Part shown: positions 1-7,642 of the stretch, one piece after another | Layout: every line of letters starts with the position of its first letter | Position numbering within the stretch: position 1 is the first letter of the stretch | Source: Clostridiales bacterium S5-A14a | GTDB taxonomy: Bacteria > Bacillota > Clostridia > Peptostreptococcales > Anaerovoracaceae | Length of the DNA: 64,000 nucleotides | NCBI GenBank assembly: GCA_000758905.1 | Contig: JRNA01000008.1 | Location: forward strand, 1 to 64,000 | Direction of reading: 5' to 3' | Program-made: the position numbers and the translations under genes | Notes under the pieces: generated by a model | Seen by the model: the letters and a program-made list of their open reading frames with translations, nothing else | Database searches by the model: none | Told to the model about the DNA's origin: nothing

Positions 1-103
1 CATGCAAGTTATTTTGTTCTAAATTAATGTTTGCAATAGGGTGTTACCACGTAAAAATTCGTTTTTACCGTGTCCACTTTATAGGTAGTAGTTTACAAGG
101 TGA

Positions 104-195
104 TTACGGGTCAAATCAACAAAATAGAAAATCTTACCGTAATTTTCACAAGGTGATTACGGGTCATTTCTCGAAAATCAAATTTACTACCGTAA
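104..195. repeat. 53-bp-period array of inverted TTACGG motifs, left copy
   Basis: Two units of TTACGGGTC-N22-TACCGTAA are visible. TTACGGGTC starts at 104 and 157, and TACCGTAA starts at 135 and 188, so both elements recur after exactly 53 bp. The 22-bp spacers differ in sequence. It is the reverse-complement arrangement of the longer array at 5703-5962. The rest of 1-286 holds no credible gene. It contains GTGTCCAC near 70 and its inverse GTGGACAC near 224, which bracket the units. The array may extend beyond the window edge. Confidence 0.8.
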
Positions 196-286
196 TCAGC
201 GCGTTATACAATGACTACACAAGTGTGGACACTCCTCAAAACTGATTTTTACTAATTTTTTGTCCACTTAGCCTTAATCCTCGTCG

Positions 287-2935
287 TTAGTCCATGCCGT
301 ATTTTAATTTGATCCTATTCAATTTCTTGATCATTGGGGCGTAAAGGACCCACAAAAACACAAATGTCGAAATCGCCAAAAGAGTATCGAACCATATCGC
401 AGTGCTTTTTACGACAAGATAGGCATTTAGACTGGGCCTTTCTGTATAGCCAAACAAAGTCCACAAGTCCACTATGAGGCCATAAAAATATCCACTTACA
501 AGTCCGAAAACGCATACCGCTATTTTGTGAACTTTACTCGGCTTTGGTTCCCGCCTATTCCATTTTTGAAAGATAAGCCCCGCAAACATTCCGGCAAGTC
601 CAAGAGCCATCATCTGCCAAGGCGTCCATGGTCCCTGACCGAAGAAGAAGTTGGACACAAAGGCTATCATCGCACCTACAAGGAATCCTGCTCCCGGTCC
701 AAGTGAGGCACCTGCAATTACGGATATAGCTATGACAGGCTTCATCTGAGGCAGCATAAAAAATGCCTGCCTTCCAATGACCCCAATTGCAATTAAAACA
801 GATATGACCACAAGTTCCCGGATCTGCGGTTTACTTCTTTCAAAACCTACAAAAAACGGCACTAACGAATATATCGCAACCAAGGCACTTATTACGTAAT
901 AGACTCTATCGCCGCCGAGAACGCTTCCTGCAAAAATGGTCACGCCCATGACTGCAGCTGTCGCCAAAGTCAGCCAAAAATTCCGGCTCTGCTTAATATC
1001 TTTTAAATCTCCACCCTTGGGCGCACCGACTTCGCGAGTTCGCTCGCTTATATCGTTTCCAGAGTTTTCAAATTTCTCGTCGACTCCATTCTCATCATCT
1101 TCCTCATCATCTTCATTATCCCTGGACTTTTCGTCTTGCTTACTGCCATTGTCGCCCTTATGCTCATCATTTGGCTTATCATTAACTTCCAGATCTGAAA
1201 TTATGCTGGCGCCTTTAATATTTTGTGCCACCAATAATCCCACCTCTTCAGGCAGTATTGCATCAACAAAATAATTGCGCGCCATGCGGTTAGCTGCTGT
1301 TGTGTAAAAATTGTTTCCGGCAAAAAGATTTGCGGGTGTGCCTTCTCCGGATATTCCACCATCGAAAAACATCATGCATCTACTTGCAAATCTGCTGCAA
1401 AATTCGATATCGTGTGAAACAAAAATAATTGTTTTGCCTTCAGCTGAAAGTTTTCTCAAAAGTTCTCCGAGTTTATTTTTGAGGAGGTTGTCAATGCCTT
1501 TGGTCGGTTCATCCATGAGAAGAAGATCCGGATTTAGGAGCAAAACTTTTCCAAGTGCTACACGCTGCTGTTCGCCGCCCGAAATATCATAGGGGTGTTT
1601 GTCCATTATGTCAGCAATTTCAAGAAGCTCTGAAATTGCTGCAATTTTCAGTTCACTATCTGTGGCCTTGATATCAAGGTCTTCCAACGCTTCTAACAAT
1701 TCTTCCCTGACTGTATCGCGAACGAACAGCGTCTGTGGATTTTGGGGCAGCAAAGCAGTAGTATCCCCATTTATTTGGCACTTACCCCGATAAGGCTTCC
1801 TCATACCTGCTAAAATCGACAATAATGTAGTTTTTCCTGTTCCGTTGCCACCTATTATCGCCAAAATCTCGCCTTTGTATGCTTCAAAATCAAGTCCCTT
1901 AATTATATCTTTTGAATCTCTTTCATATCTGAACCACAAATCTTTGGTGTGAAGCTTAATTTCAGATGAGTTTATAGTTTCTTTCCTTTGCACCCTGTCA
2001 AATTTAATCGGAACCCCAGCCATGATATGGTCAAGCCATTGTCTTCCTTCCCGGACATTCAGTGGCATTTGGGGGTATTTTGTTCTGTCGTCAAAATATT
2101 CAGAATCGCACTCAGTTAATTGTGACATCGCAGAGTTATAGGCCTGAGCAGGATTGGGCATGGCGAGAAACATCGGATGGCCAACATCTGCCAAGCGTGA
2201 AACTGCACTATAAGGTTCTCTGTTTACGATAATTTCCCCATTATCCATAACGACAAGTCTGTCAGATATAGAAACTACATTGTCAAGACGATGCTCTGTA
2301 ATGATTACAGTCGTCCCTATGTCGTTGTTTATTTTTTTAACTGCGTCGAGAAAATCCACTGCCGCAATTGGGTCAAGCTGTGATGTGGGCTCGTCCAAAA
2401 TTAAAATTTCAGGTTGCATGACCATTACAGCTGCGAGGTTAAGGAGCTGTTTCTGTCCGCCTGAGAGTTCCGAAACATCCTTGTCAAACCAAGATTGAAT
2501 TCCAAAAAAACTTGCAATTTCAGCAATTCTAAGTCTGATGGTTTCCGTTGGCAGACCTAAATTTTCAAGTCCAAAAGCCAGTTCATGCCAAACTTTATCC
2601 GTCACGATTTGATTTTCAGGGTTTTGCAGCACATATCCTATCGTCTGCGCTTCCTCGCAAGGATTCCCCTCAAAGCTTTCAACAGACTTCCCCATAATCT
2701 CAATTGTGCCACTTCTCAGTCCATGCGGTGTGATGGATGGTTTCAAATTTCGCAACAAAGTAGTTTTGCCGCATCCTGACGGGCCGCAAATACAGGTGAA
2801 ACTACCCCTTTCAAGTGCGAGATTGATTTCTCTTATGGACGATACCTCCATATTCGCATATGTGAACTCTAGATTCTTGATATGAACCGCATCTGAATTG
2901 TGTTTATCTATATTTTTGATATTAGATGTTTCCAT
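287..2935 (-). CDS. ECF transporter fusion protein: ATPase-ATPase-S component
   Basis: Energises and provides the substrate-binding part of an energy-coupling factor vitamin importer at the membrane. The 882 residues contain two ABC ATPase domains. The first has Walker A GPSGCGKTT at about 51-59, LSGGQ and ILILDEP. The second has GGNGTGKTT near 360, ISGGEQQR and LLMDEP. A strongly acidic, low-complexity linker follows (about 610-680), then about five or six membrane segments resembling an ECF S component (IAGASLGPGAGFLVG, GQGPWTPWQMMALG). EcfA and EcfA' with a covalently attached S subunit is an unusual architecture. The start overlaps the end of ecfT by 28 bp, suggesting translational coupling. 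Cobalamin as substrate is inferred from the DUF4430 neighbour and this S-component type, not shown. Confidence 0.85.
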   Translation of the reverse strand: METSNIKNIDKHNSDAVHIKNLEFTYANMEVSSIREINLALERGSFTCICGPSGCGKTTLLRNLKPSITPHGLRSGTIEIMGKSVESFEGNPCEEAQTIGYVLQNPENQIVTDKVWHELAFGLENLGLPTETIRLRIAEIASFFGIQSWFDKDVSELSGGQKQLLNLAAVMVMQPEILILDEPTSQLDPIAAVDFLDAVKKINNDIGTTVIITEHRLDNVVSISDRLVVMDNGEIIVNREPYSAVSRLADVGHPMFLAMPNPAQAYNSAMSQLTECDSEYFDDRTKYPQMPLNVREGRQWLDHIMAGVPIKFDRVQRKETINSSEIKLHTKDLWFRYERDSKDIIKGLDFEAYKGEILAIIGGNGTGKTTLLSILAGMRKPYRGKCQINGDTTALLPQNPQTLFVRDTVREELLEALEDLDIKATDSELKIAAISELLEIADIMDKHPYDISGGEQQRVALGKVLLLNPDLLLMDEPTKGIDNLLKNKLGELLRKLSAEGKTIIFVSHDIEFCSRFASRCMMFFDGGISGEGTPANLFAGNNFYTTAANRMARNYFVDAILPEEVGLLVAQNIKGASIISDLEVNDKPNDEHKGDNGSKQDEKSRDNEDDEEDDENGVDEKFENSGNDISERTREVGAPKGGDLKDIKQSRNFWLTLATAAVMGVTIFAGSVLGGDRVYYVISALVAIYSLVPFFVGFERSKPQIRELVVISVLIAIGVIGRQAFFMLPQMKPVIAISVIAGASLGPGAGFLVGAMIAFVSNFFFGQGPWTPWQMMALGLAGMFAGLIFQKWNRREPKPSKVHKIAVCVFGLVSGYFYGLIVDLWTLFGYTERPSLNAYLVVKSTAIWFDTLLAISTFVFLWVLYAPMIKKLNRIKLKYGMD

Positions 2936-3810
2936 TTGATGTCCTCATAAACATTAATTATCACAGGTAAGAGGAAAAAGAGTATTATAAGCATGTTTAC
3001 TCCCGTTCCAAATATTGTCGGTTTTTCTATGTAAAGTCTCGGATAAAAGTCCATAGTGCCCTGCATTCCAAGATAACCATATCCCGCAGATAGCATTATA
3101 ACGAAGGCAATTAGCATAACAATGAACATCACCCTATCTCTTGCCGTTATTTTGTATATCGCAAAATGTGATCTCCTGCCTGCACCAAAACCTCTTGCTT
3201 TCATAGAATCCGCCATATCCACGGAGTTTTCAAGGCTCCAGGTTGTCATTATTGACATGATTCTCATACCGTGGCCTGCTCTTTCTCTCAGATTTCCGCT
3301 CGCGACATCCCTGCCAATTGCCTTTTGCCCGTCCGAAACTTTTTGCATCTGCTGCCTGAAATGCGGCACGAACCTCAGCACCATCGAAAAAACAAGGGTT
3401 ATAGAAGGTGCAACTTTGCCGCCCATGTACATTATTTTTTCGCTGCTCATGATGTCATTAAAGGTTGCAAACCAAAATAGTATGCTGCCAATCATAAATG
3501 CGGATGCAATGCCAAATGCCACCGCCTCTGCAGTTATCGGGTTTTGTCTAAAATAGGTGATTATAGTAGCGCCACGGTGATTAAAAAGCGGATTCAGGAT
3601 TGCACCAAGAAGCATCATAGGAAGCACAAAGGCAAGCATTTTGAAGGTTTTCCTTCCTCTAAGATAGAAGGTGTAGACGATTGCGCTGAGAAAACTCCCG
3701 ACGGTAATTGCGGGATGGCTCAGTATAATTGTGGATACTATAACTAGCACATAAAAAGCCAAGATTACATATGGGTTATACGTCCCAAAAATATCTCTAT
3801 TTTTATTCAT
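2908..3810 (-). CDS. ecfT: ECF transporter transmembrane subunit EcfT
   Basis: Membrane scaffold that couples ATPases to the S component. The 300-residue protein has several hydrophobic segments and the cytoplasmic coupling-helix region typical of EcfT, including a stretch MADSMKARGFGAGRR that matches the family's conserved A-R-G motif followed by basic residues. It lies between the DUF4430 lipoprotein gene and the ATPase/S fusion, all on the minus strand, and overlaps the fusion gene by 28 bp. No separate S or A genes are present, so these three genes look like a complete transporter. Confidence 0.85.
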   Translation of the reverse strand: MNKNRDIFGTYNPYVILAFYVLVIVSTIILSHPAITVGSFLSAIVYTFYLRGRKTFKMLAFVLPMMLLGAILNPLFNHRGATIITYFRQNPITAEAVAFGIASAFMIGSILFWFATFNDIMSSEKIMYMGGKVAPSITLVFSMVLRFVPHFRQQMQKVSDGQKAIGRDVASGNLRERAGHGMRIMSIMTTWSLENSVDMADSMKARGFGAGRRSHFAIYKITARDRVMFIVMLIAFVIMLSAGYGYLGMQGTMDFYPRLYIEKPTIFGTGVNMLIILFFLLPVIINVYEDIKWKHLISKI

Positions 3811-3844
3811 CTGACCTTCTTTCCCTCCTTTCGGCTTATGCAGA

Positions 3845-3937
3845 ATCTCTGCCTTCCCTTCTTGCGGAACCCCCTGCCATTTCCTTTTACGGCATCTCTG
3901 CCCTCCATCATGCGGAACCCCCTGTCATTCCCTTTGA
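3845..3937. repeat. Two imperfect direct repeats, 49-bp offset
   Basis: ATCTCTGCC plus TGCGGAACCCCCTG followed by a CATTYCCTTT stretch occurs twice, starting at 3845 and 3894. It fills the untranslated gap between the DUF4430 gene and ecfT. Antisense and sense reading frames through it look like shadows. Confidence 0.7.
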
Positions 3938-3966
3938 GGTTTGGGGTCCGCTCTGCATGCGTATCG

Positions 3967-4560
3967 TTACTTTTTGTCAACGCTCCAACCAACATCTTTG
4001 CCGTTATTGCATGTGTATAAAAATACGACGTTTTCTCCGCCTTTTAGATCGTAGTCATCAACGCCAAGCATTGGCAAATCCCCGTCAACGGTGTACATCC
4101 ACCCGCTTTTCTTCCCACAGTCCTTTTCGAATAAATTGCCGATGCCGTCGACATACGCTGTGCCTATCGAAGTCTCTCCCTGATATGAGGTGTGTATTTT
4201 GTTGGCTTTACAAGCTCGAAGTAGCAGCGACAAAACAGTGTCTCCGGTTTTAAGTTTTACCTCTGTTTCGGGTAAAATGATTCCATCTTCAGGAACGACC
4301 AGTGCAACGGCGTCCTTCAGTTCTCCTGCACTTTTCTTATCCGCAGCAGTTTTACATTCAATTGTAATTTTTGCAGTTTTGCCTGTCAAATCGACCTGTT
4401 TTGTTGATTTGTCATTTCCTGTCTTCGACGTGCCACCGATTCCGCCTGAGCAACCAGCGAGCATTGTCATGCAAACGATGAGAATAGCTACAAGCAATCT
4501 TATGCTCATCCTCTTTAATTTATTACTGTTCGAATTGTTTTCAAAGTTGGACATACCCAT
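3967..4560 (-). CDS. DUF4430 lipoprotein, probable vitamin-binding partner of the ECF transporter
   Basis: A 197-residue secreted lipoprotein. It starts MGMSNF, has a hydrophobic segment (LLVAILIVCMTMLAGCSG) with a lipobox LAGC, a low-complexity linker, then a DUF4430 domain ending SGWMYTVDGDLPMLGVDDYDLKGG (split across the domain). DUF4430 is related to the C-terminal domain of transcobalamin/intrinsic factor, which suggests cobalamin or a related ligand outside the membrane. I chose the ATG at 4560, seven codons inside the longest frame, because AAGGAG sits nine bases upstream of it. First gene of the ECF operon, followed by ecfT after a repeat-bearing gap. Confidence 0.82.
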   Translation of the reverse strand: MGMSNFENNSNSNKLKRMSIRLLVAILIVCMTMLAGCSGGIGGTSKTGNDKSTKQVDLTGKTAKITIECKTAADKKSAGELKDAVALVVPEDGIILPETEVKLKTGDTVLSLLLRACKANKIHTSYQGETSIGTAYVDGIGNLFEKDCGKKSGWMYTVDGDLPMLGVDDYDLKGGENVVFLYTCNNGKDVGWSVDKK

Positions 4561-4584
4561 ATTCCCTGTCTCCTTTTCCAAAAT

Positions 4585-4613
4585 AATGTATCATATCTAG
4601 AACAAAGTTGCAA
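4585..4613 (-). promoter_or_regulatory. Sigma-70-type promoter of the ECF operon
   Basis: On the minus strand TTGCAA (4608-4613) and TACATT (4585-4590) are separated by 17 bp, 25 bp before the chosen DUF4430 start. There is no room for a cobalamin riboswitch in the leader. Confidence 0.5.
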
Positions 4614-4683
4614 TTCTTATTGAGTTTTGCAGTTCATGCTTTGTTGCTTATATGACTCATTTTGTATATTATGTTTACGAAAT

Positions 4684-5481
4684 CTAATTTAGGTATTTTT
4701 CCACAATTTTCTCAATTATCTCCGATTCTAGAACTATTTTGTCCGTCTCGAATGTCAAGATAAGTCTATCGCCAGGAAATATATTGTTTTTCTGATATGT
4801 ATTTATTCTTTTTATCGCAGCAAATGCATAATTGGAGTTATCCATCAATCCACAGTGTTCCCAATATATCTCTTTACGTGTTGCAGGTGATAATAATGTA
4901 AAATCAGGATATATTGTACCTATCCCCTTCAGGTAAAGTGGACATTCGTATTTATACACGATGCCTTTTCTAAACAGATAATCTGCAATAATTTTTTCAG
5001 ATTTGGATCGAACTTTTTCTCCCTTATCAGTCAAAATGTATTTTGTTGTATCAGAAAAGTCTTTACCTCGATACGGTTGCGATTCCCATTCATCAACATA
5101 TATTGACCATGGTTTCTCTATCGGTTCAATTCTCTTCTGTCTCTCCGGATGCTGATTTAAATATATGCTTTCAAATTCGCCTTTGTCGTAATCTTTAATG
5201 AGGCTCTTTATCTTTTTGATCCTCATTCTTGCCTTTTTGAGGACTGCCGTGTTGTATGACTTTTGTACTAGTGCCGAAATAAGCTCTTCATTTTCTTTGT
5301 TAATATATGTCCCCTTTGAGTTCTTGCATCCCATTTGATAATGAAAAAACTGAGGAACATTATGACATTCAGATATATTTATTCGACCCTCTGGCACATC
5401 TTTAAGGGAGCTTTCAGTTTTTTCAATTATTTTTTCAAGGTGTTCCAGTTCTACCTCTAGTAATGCTTTTAAATTCTGCAT
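4684..5481 (-). CDS. PD-(D/E)XK-nuclease-like protein of unknown role
   Basis: 265 residues, not assigned to a named family by me. The N-terminal half is basic and helical (charged heptad-like segments at 1-25 and 75-110). The C-terminal half carries a SEKIIADYL helix, then YPDFTLL and, about a dozen residues on, EIYWEHCG. This spacing of helix, PD and E resembles the restriction-endonuclease-like fold, but the usual K is replaced by H in E-H. The C-terminal tail (RLILTFET) fits a final strand. It sits between the ECF operon and the 53-bp array and is transcribed on the minus strand. A weak AGGAG lies 17 bases before the ATG, further than usual. Confidence 0.55.
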   Translation of the reverse strand: MQNLKALLEVELEHLEKIIEKTESSLKDVPEGRINISECHNVPQFFHYQMGCKNSKGTYINKENEELISALVQKSYNTAVLKKARMRIKKIKSLIKDYDKGEFESIYLNQHPERQKRIEPIEKPWSIYVDEWESQPYRGKDFSDTTKYILTDKGEKVRSKSEKIIADYLFRKGIVYKYECPLYLKGIGTIYPDFTLLSPATRKEIYWEHCGLMDNSNYAFAAIKRINTYQKNNIFPGDRLILTFETDKIVLESEIIEKIVEKYLN

Positions 5482-5702
5482 AAATTCGTCTTTTTACTCT
5501 CCTTATCTTTATTTTATAACATGTTAAATCTGTCTTTATCTGGTGTTTGTGTCTTATTGTTCTAATTGTGTTTCATGACATATTATGAAGTATCATTTTT
5601 CAGTGTTGGCAGGTTGTTTTTTACCTTTAAAACACTTTAGCATACTGGGCACTTCATACTGACTACTTCTAGACCTTGGCAGTGACTGCGGTAGCGCAGT
5701 AA

Positions 5703-5962
5703 TTACGGTAGAAATTTCAATTATCTCAATTTGACCCGTAATTTTCTGCTTATAGTTACGGTACTATTTTGATTTTTTGACTTTTGACCCGTAAATATAC
5801 GCACTATTTACGGTAATATTTCCATTTTCTGTAAAATGGCCCGTAATTTTTTATCGCATATTACGGTAAGATTTTCCATTTTTGCGAAATGACCCGTAAA
5901 CCTCTCAAAAAAACTACGGTAAGAATCCCAAAAATCAATATTTGACCCGTAATGCCCGTAAT
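5703..5962. repeat. 53-bp-period array of inverted TTACGG motifs, right copy
   Basis: Five units of TTACGGTA-N22-GACCCGTAA-N13/14. TTACGGTA begins at 5703, 5756, 5808, 5861 and (as CTACGGTA) 5914. GACCCGTAA (once GGCCCGTAA) begins at 5733, 5786, 5838, 5891 and 5944, with one extra GCCCGTAAT at 5954. The period is 52-53 bp, about five helical turns. Spacers are AT-rich and not conserved in sequence, only in length. The motifs form dyads (TTACGGKA against TTACGGGTC). No coding potential. The flanks, 5482-5702 and 5963-6139, show nothing I can identify. Confidence 0.85.
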
Positions 5963-6139
5963 GTATAAAAATCTATCAAATCCTCAACCACACCATAATA
6001 CAATGGAAAATCTCATTTTTCTTTTTAATTTATAGGATAGTTTTGCCCCATATTAAACTTCATGACACTTCAGTTCATAGGGTGCACGGGGCAAAACTTT
6101 CCTTGTATATGGATATGGGGAAATCCCCCTTATACACGA

Positions 6140-6172
6140 AAACCCCGAAAACGATTGAATCGCTCGGGGTTT
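6140..6172 (-). terminator. Terminator of rplM-rpsI
   Basis: AAACCCCGA (6140-6148) pairs with TCGGGGTTT (6164-6172), and on the minus strand ends in TTTT. It lies downstream of rpsI. A longer-loop inverted repeat (AGTTTTGCCCC 6039-6049 with GGGGCAAAACT 6088-6098) follows it. Confidence 0.8.
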
Positions 6173-6304
6173 ATCATTATTTTGTTGTTCAAAATCAGAA
6201 CTATTTTGTTCTGAAAGCGTAGTGCCATCTCGTACGAAAACATACCGCCATTGCCTTGTGGAAATGTCATACAATTACAACAATATTTCCATTCAGCAAT
6301 ACGA

Positions 6305-6700
6305 TTAACGCTTGCTGAACTGGCTAGCTCTACGTGCTTTCTTAAGACCGTATTTCTTTCTTTCCTTCATACGAGGGTCTCTTGTCAAGAAACCTGCAGA
6401 CTTAAGTGCTGGTCTGTACGCTTCTTTGTCAGCCTCGCATAAAGCTCTTGCGATACCGTGTCTCAAAGCACCTGCCTGGCCTGTTGTACCACCACCATGA
6501 ACAGTAGCAACAACATCAAACTTACCTTCGCATCCTGCAACTGAGAACGGTCTTCTAACCTCTCTCTTGAGAAGCTCCATTCCGAAATATTCATCAAGAG
6601 GCTTCCTGTTAACTAGAATTTCACCTTTTCCTGGGATTAATCTAACTCTAGCAACGGAAGACTTTCTTCTACCTGTTCCCTGATATTGGATCTTTGCCAT
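6305..6700 (-). CDS. rpsI: 30S ribosomal protein S9
   Basis: 131 residues, full family length. It starts [19 protein letters not shown] and ends with the conserved basic tail [17 protein letters not shown], which contacts the P-site tRNA in the small subunit. The gene follows rplM after 18 bp, the standard L13-S9 operon, and is followed by a terminator at 6140-6172. Confidence 0.97.
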   Translation of the reverse strand: MAKIQYQGTGRRKSSVARVRLIPGKGEILVNRKPLDEYFGMELLKREVRRPFSVAGCEGKFDVVATVHGGGTTGQAGALRHGIARALCEADKEAYRPALKSAGFLTRDPRMKERKKYGLKKARRASQFSKR

Positions 6701-6718
6701 TGTCTATTCCTCCCTTTC

Positions 6719-7147
6719 CTAAAATTCCAGCTTTTCAGGCTTCTGTGCAGCATGATCGTGCTCAGGACCTGCATAAACTTTTAGTTTTTTGTACATCTGA
6801 CGGCCGAGTTTGCCCTTTGGCATCATACCCTTAACGGCGTGTCTGATAATCTCCTCAGGCTTCTTAGCAATAAGCTTGTCAAAAGTAGTCTCTCTAAGCC
6901 CACCTGGATAACCTGTGTGGTGCTTATAAACCTTTTCCTTACGCTTCTTGCCTGTAACCTCAACCTTTTCAGCATTGATTACAATCACATAGTCACCGCA
7001 GTCGACATGAGGAGTAAAAGTTGGCTTGTTCTTACCACGAAGAACTGTTGCCACCTGAGAAGCAACTCTTCCCAAAGTCTTTCCTTCTGCGTCAACCACA
7101 TACCACTTGCGCTCAACTTCATGAGGCTTTGCAATAAATGATTTCAT
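6719..7147 (-). CDS. rplM: 50S ribosomal protein L13
   Basis: 142 residues from [15 protein letters not shown], the canonical L13 N-terminus, through [17 protein letters not shown] and [12 protein letters not shown]. The longest open frame runs 29 codons further upstream, but those residues are not L13-like and lack family support, so I start at 7147. GAAAGG precedes the ATG by a few bases. It forms an operon with rpsI and is preceded by a long leader (7148-7580) with its own promoter, suggesting control at the leader. Confidence 0.97.
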   Translation of the reverse strand: MKSFIAKPHEVERKWYVVDAEGKTLGRVASQVATVLRGKNKPTFTPHVDCGDYVIVINAEKVEVTGKKRKEKVYKHHTGYPGGLRETTFDKLIAKKPEEIIRHAVKGMMPKGKLGRQMYKKLKVYAGPEHDHAAQKPEKLEF

Positions 7148-7580
7148 TATCTTACCTTTCCTTTCCCACCTACTCATTTCCATCTCCATCGCACAAAACA
7201 GTTGACTCCGCAGAGCTGTTTTCATAACATACATTAGTCTTTACTGAGCGATTTTCTCATAATAGAGGATTTACCTATTAGATTTATTCTATTATAGGAT
7301 TCACCCGTCGAGACACGCTCGTTGTGAGCTCTGCTTTGCTAAAGATGGATGCTTTTCGGTTCTGCCTACTGAGATGACGTATATGAGAAAATATATCATT
7401 CCCTGCAAATAAGACCATCATCCTGGTCGGCATTCTAAAAATTTTAAATTTCTAGCCCATAAGCCGCGAGACATTAAGCCTTTGACACATTCCGTTGCCT
7501 GGCACCCTCTAGCTATGGGATTCGAACGTCGCTGCGAAATCAAAATTTAAGATTATTCTTAAATCCTCAAACACAACGCG
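7148..7580 (-). promoter_or_regulatory. Long structured leader or separate ncRNA upstream of rplM
   Basis: About 430 nt between a good promoter and rplM without a credible gene. On the minus strand it contains a run of hairpins: ATTTAAGA/TCTTAAAT (7543-7562), CCCATAGC pairing with GCTTATGGG (about 7456-7518), CTAGAAATTT/AAATTTTTAG, GACCA/TGGTC (7413-7428) and TGATATAT with ATATACGTCA. L13 leaders that bind the ribosomal protein are known in Firmicutes. I cannot confirm that this is one, nor exclude a stand-alone RNA. Confidence 0.45.
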
Positions 7581-7586
7581 AGAACT

Positions 7587-7615
7587 ATTATATATCATTA
7601 ATATTGTAATTGCAA
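7587..7615 (-). promoter_or_regulatory. Promoter of the rplM leader
   Basis: Minus strand TTGCAA (7610-7615), 17-bp spacer, TATAAT (7587-7592). A second TATAAT at 7291-7296 has no convincing -35 box. Confidence 0.75.
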
Positions 7616-7642
7616 TACATAAAAGCAATATTTTGCGTTCAC

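Noticed and set aside
936-1274. Plus-strand frame of 112 codons inside the ECF fusion gene
   Set aside because: It is the antisense of the acidic linker (serine-rich as expected from GAT/GAA complements); no ribosome site.
3807-3995. Minus-strand 62-codon frame between DUF4430 and ecfT
   Set aside because: It is created by the direct repeats and overlaps the end of the DUF4430 gene; no family features.
5703-5962. Array looked at first like a CRISPR
   Set aside because: Only 8-9 bp motifs are conserved, they alternate in orientation, spacing has two classes and no cas gene is near.
6053-6274. 73-codon minus-strand frame downstream of rpsI
   Set aside because: It runs through the terminator hairpin and has no ribosome site.
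7480-7530. Minus-strand AGGGTGCCAGGCAACG resembles a conserved part of RNase P RNA
   Set aside because: The near-invariant GAGGAAAGTCC and the other conserved blocks are absent, so I do not call rnpB.
7500-7540. GTTCGAATCC on the minus strand as a tRNA T arm
   Set aside because: No acceptor stem or anticodon arm can be built around it.
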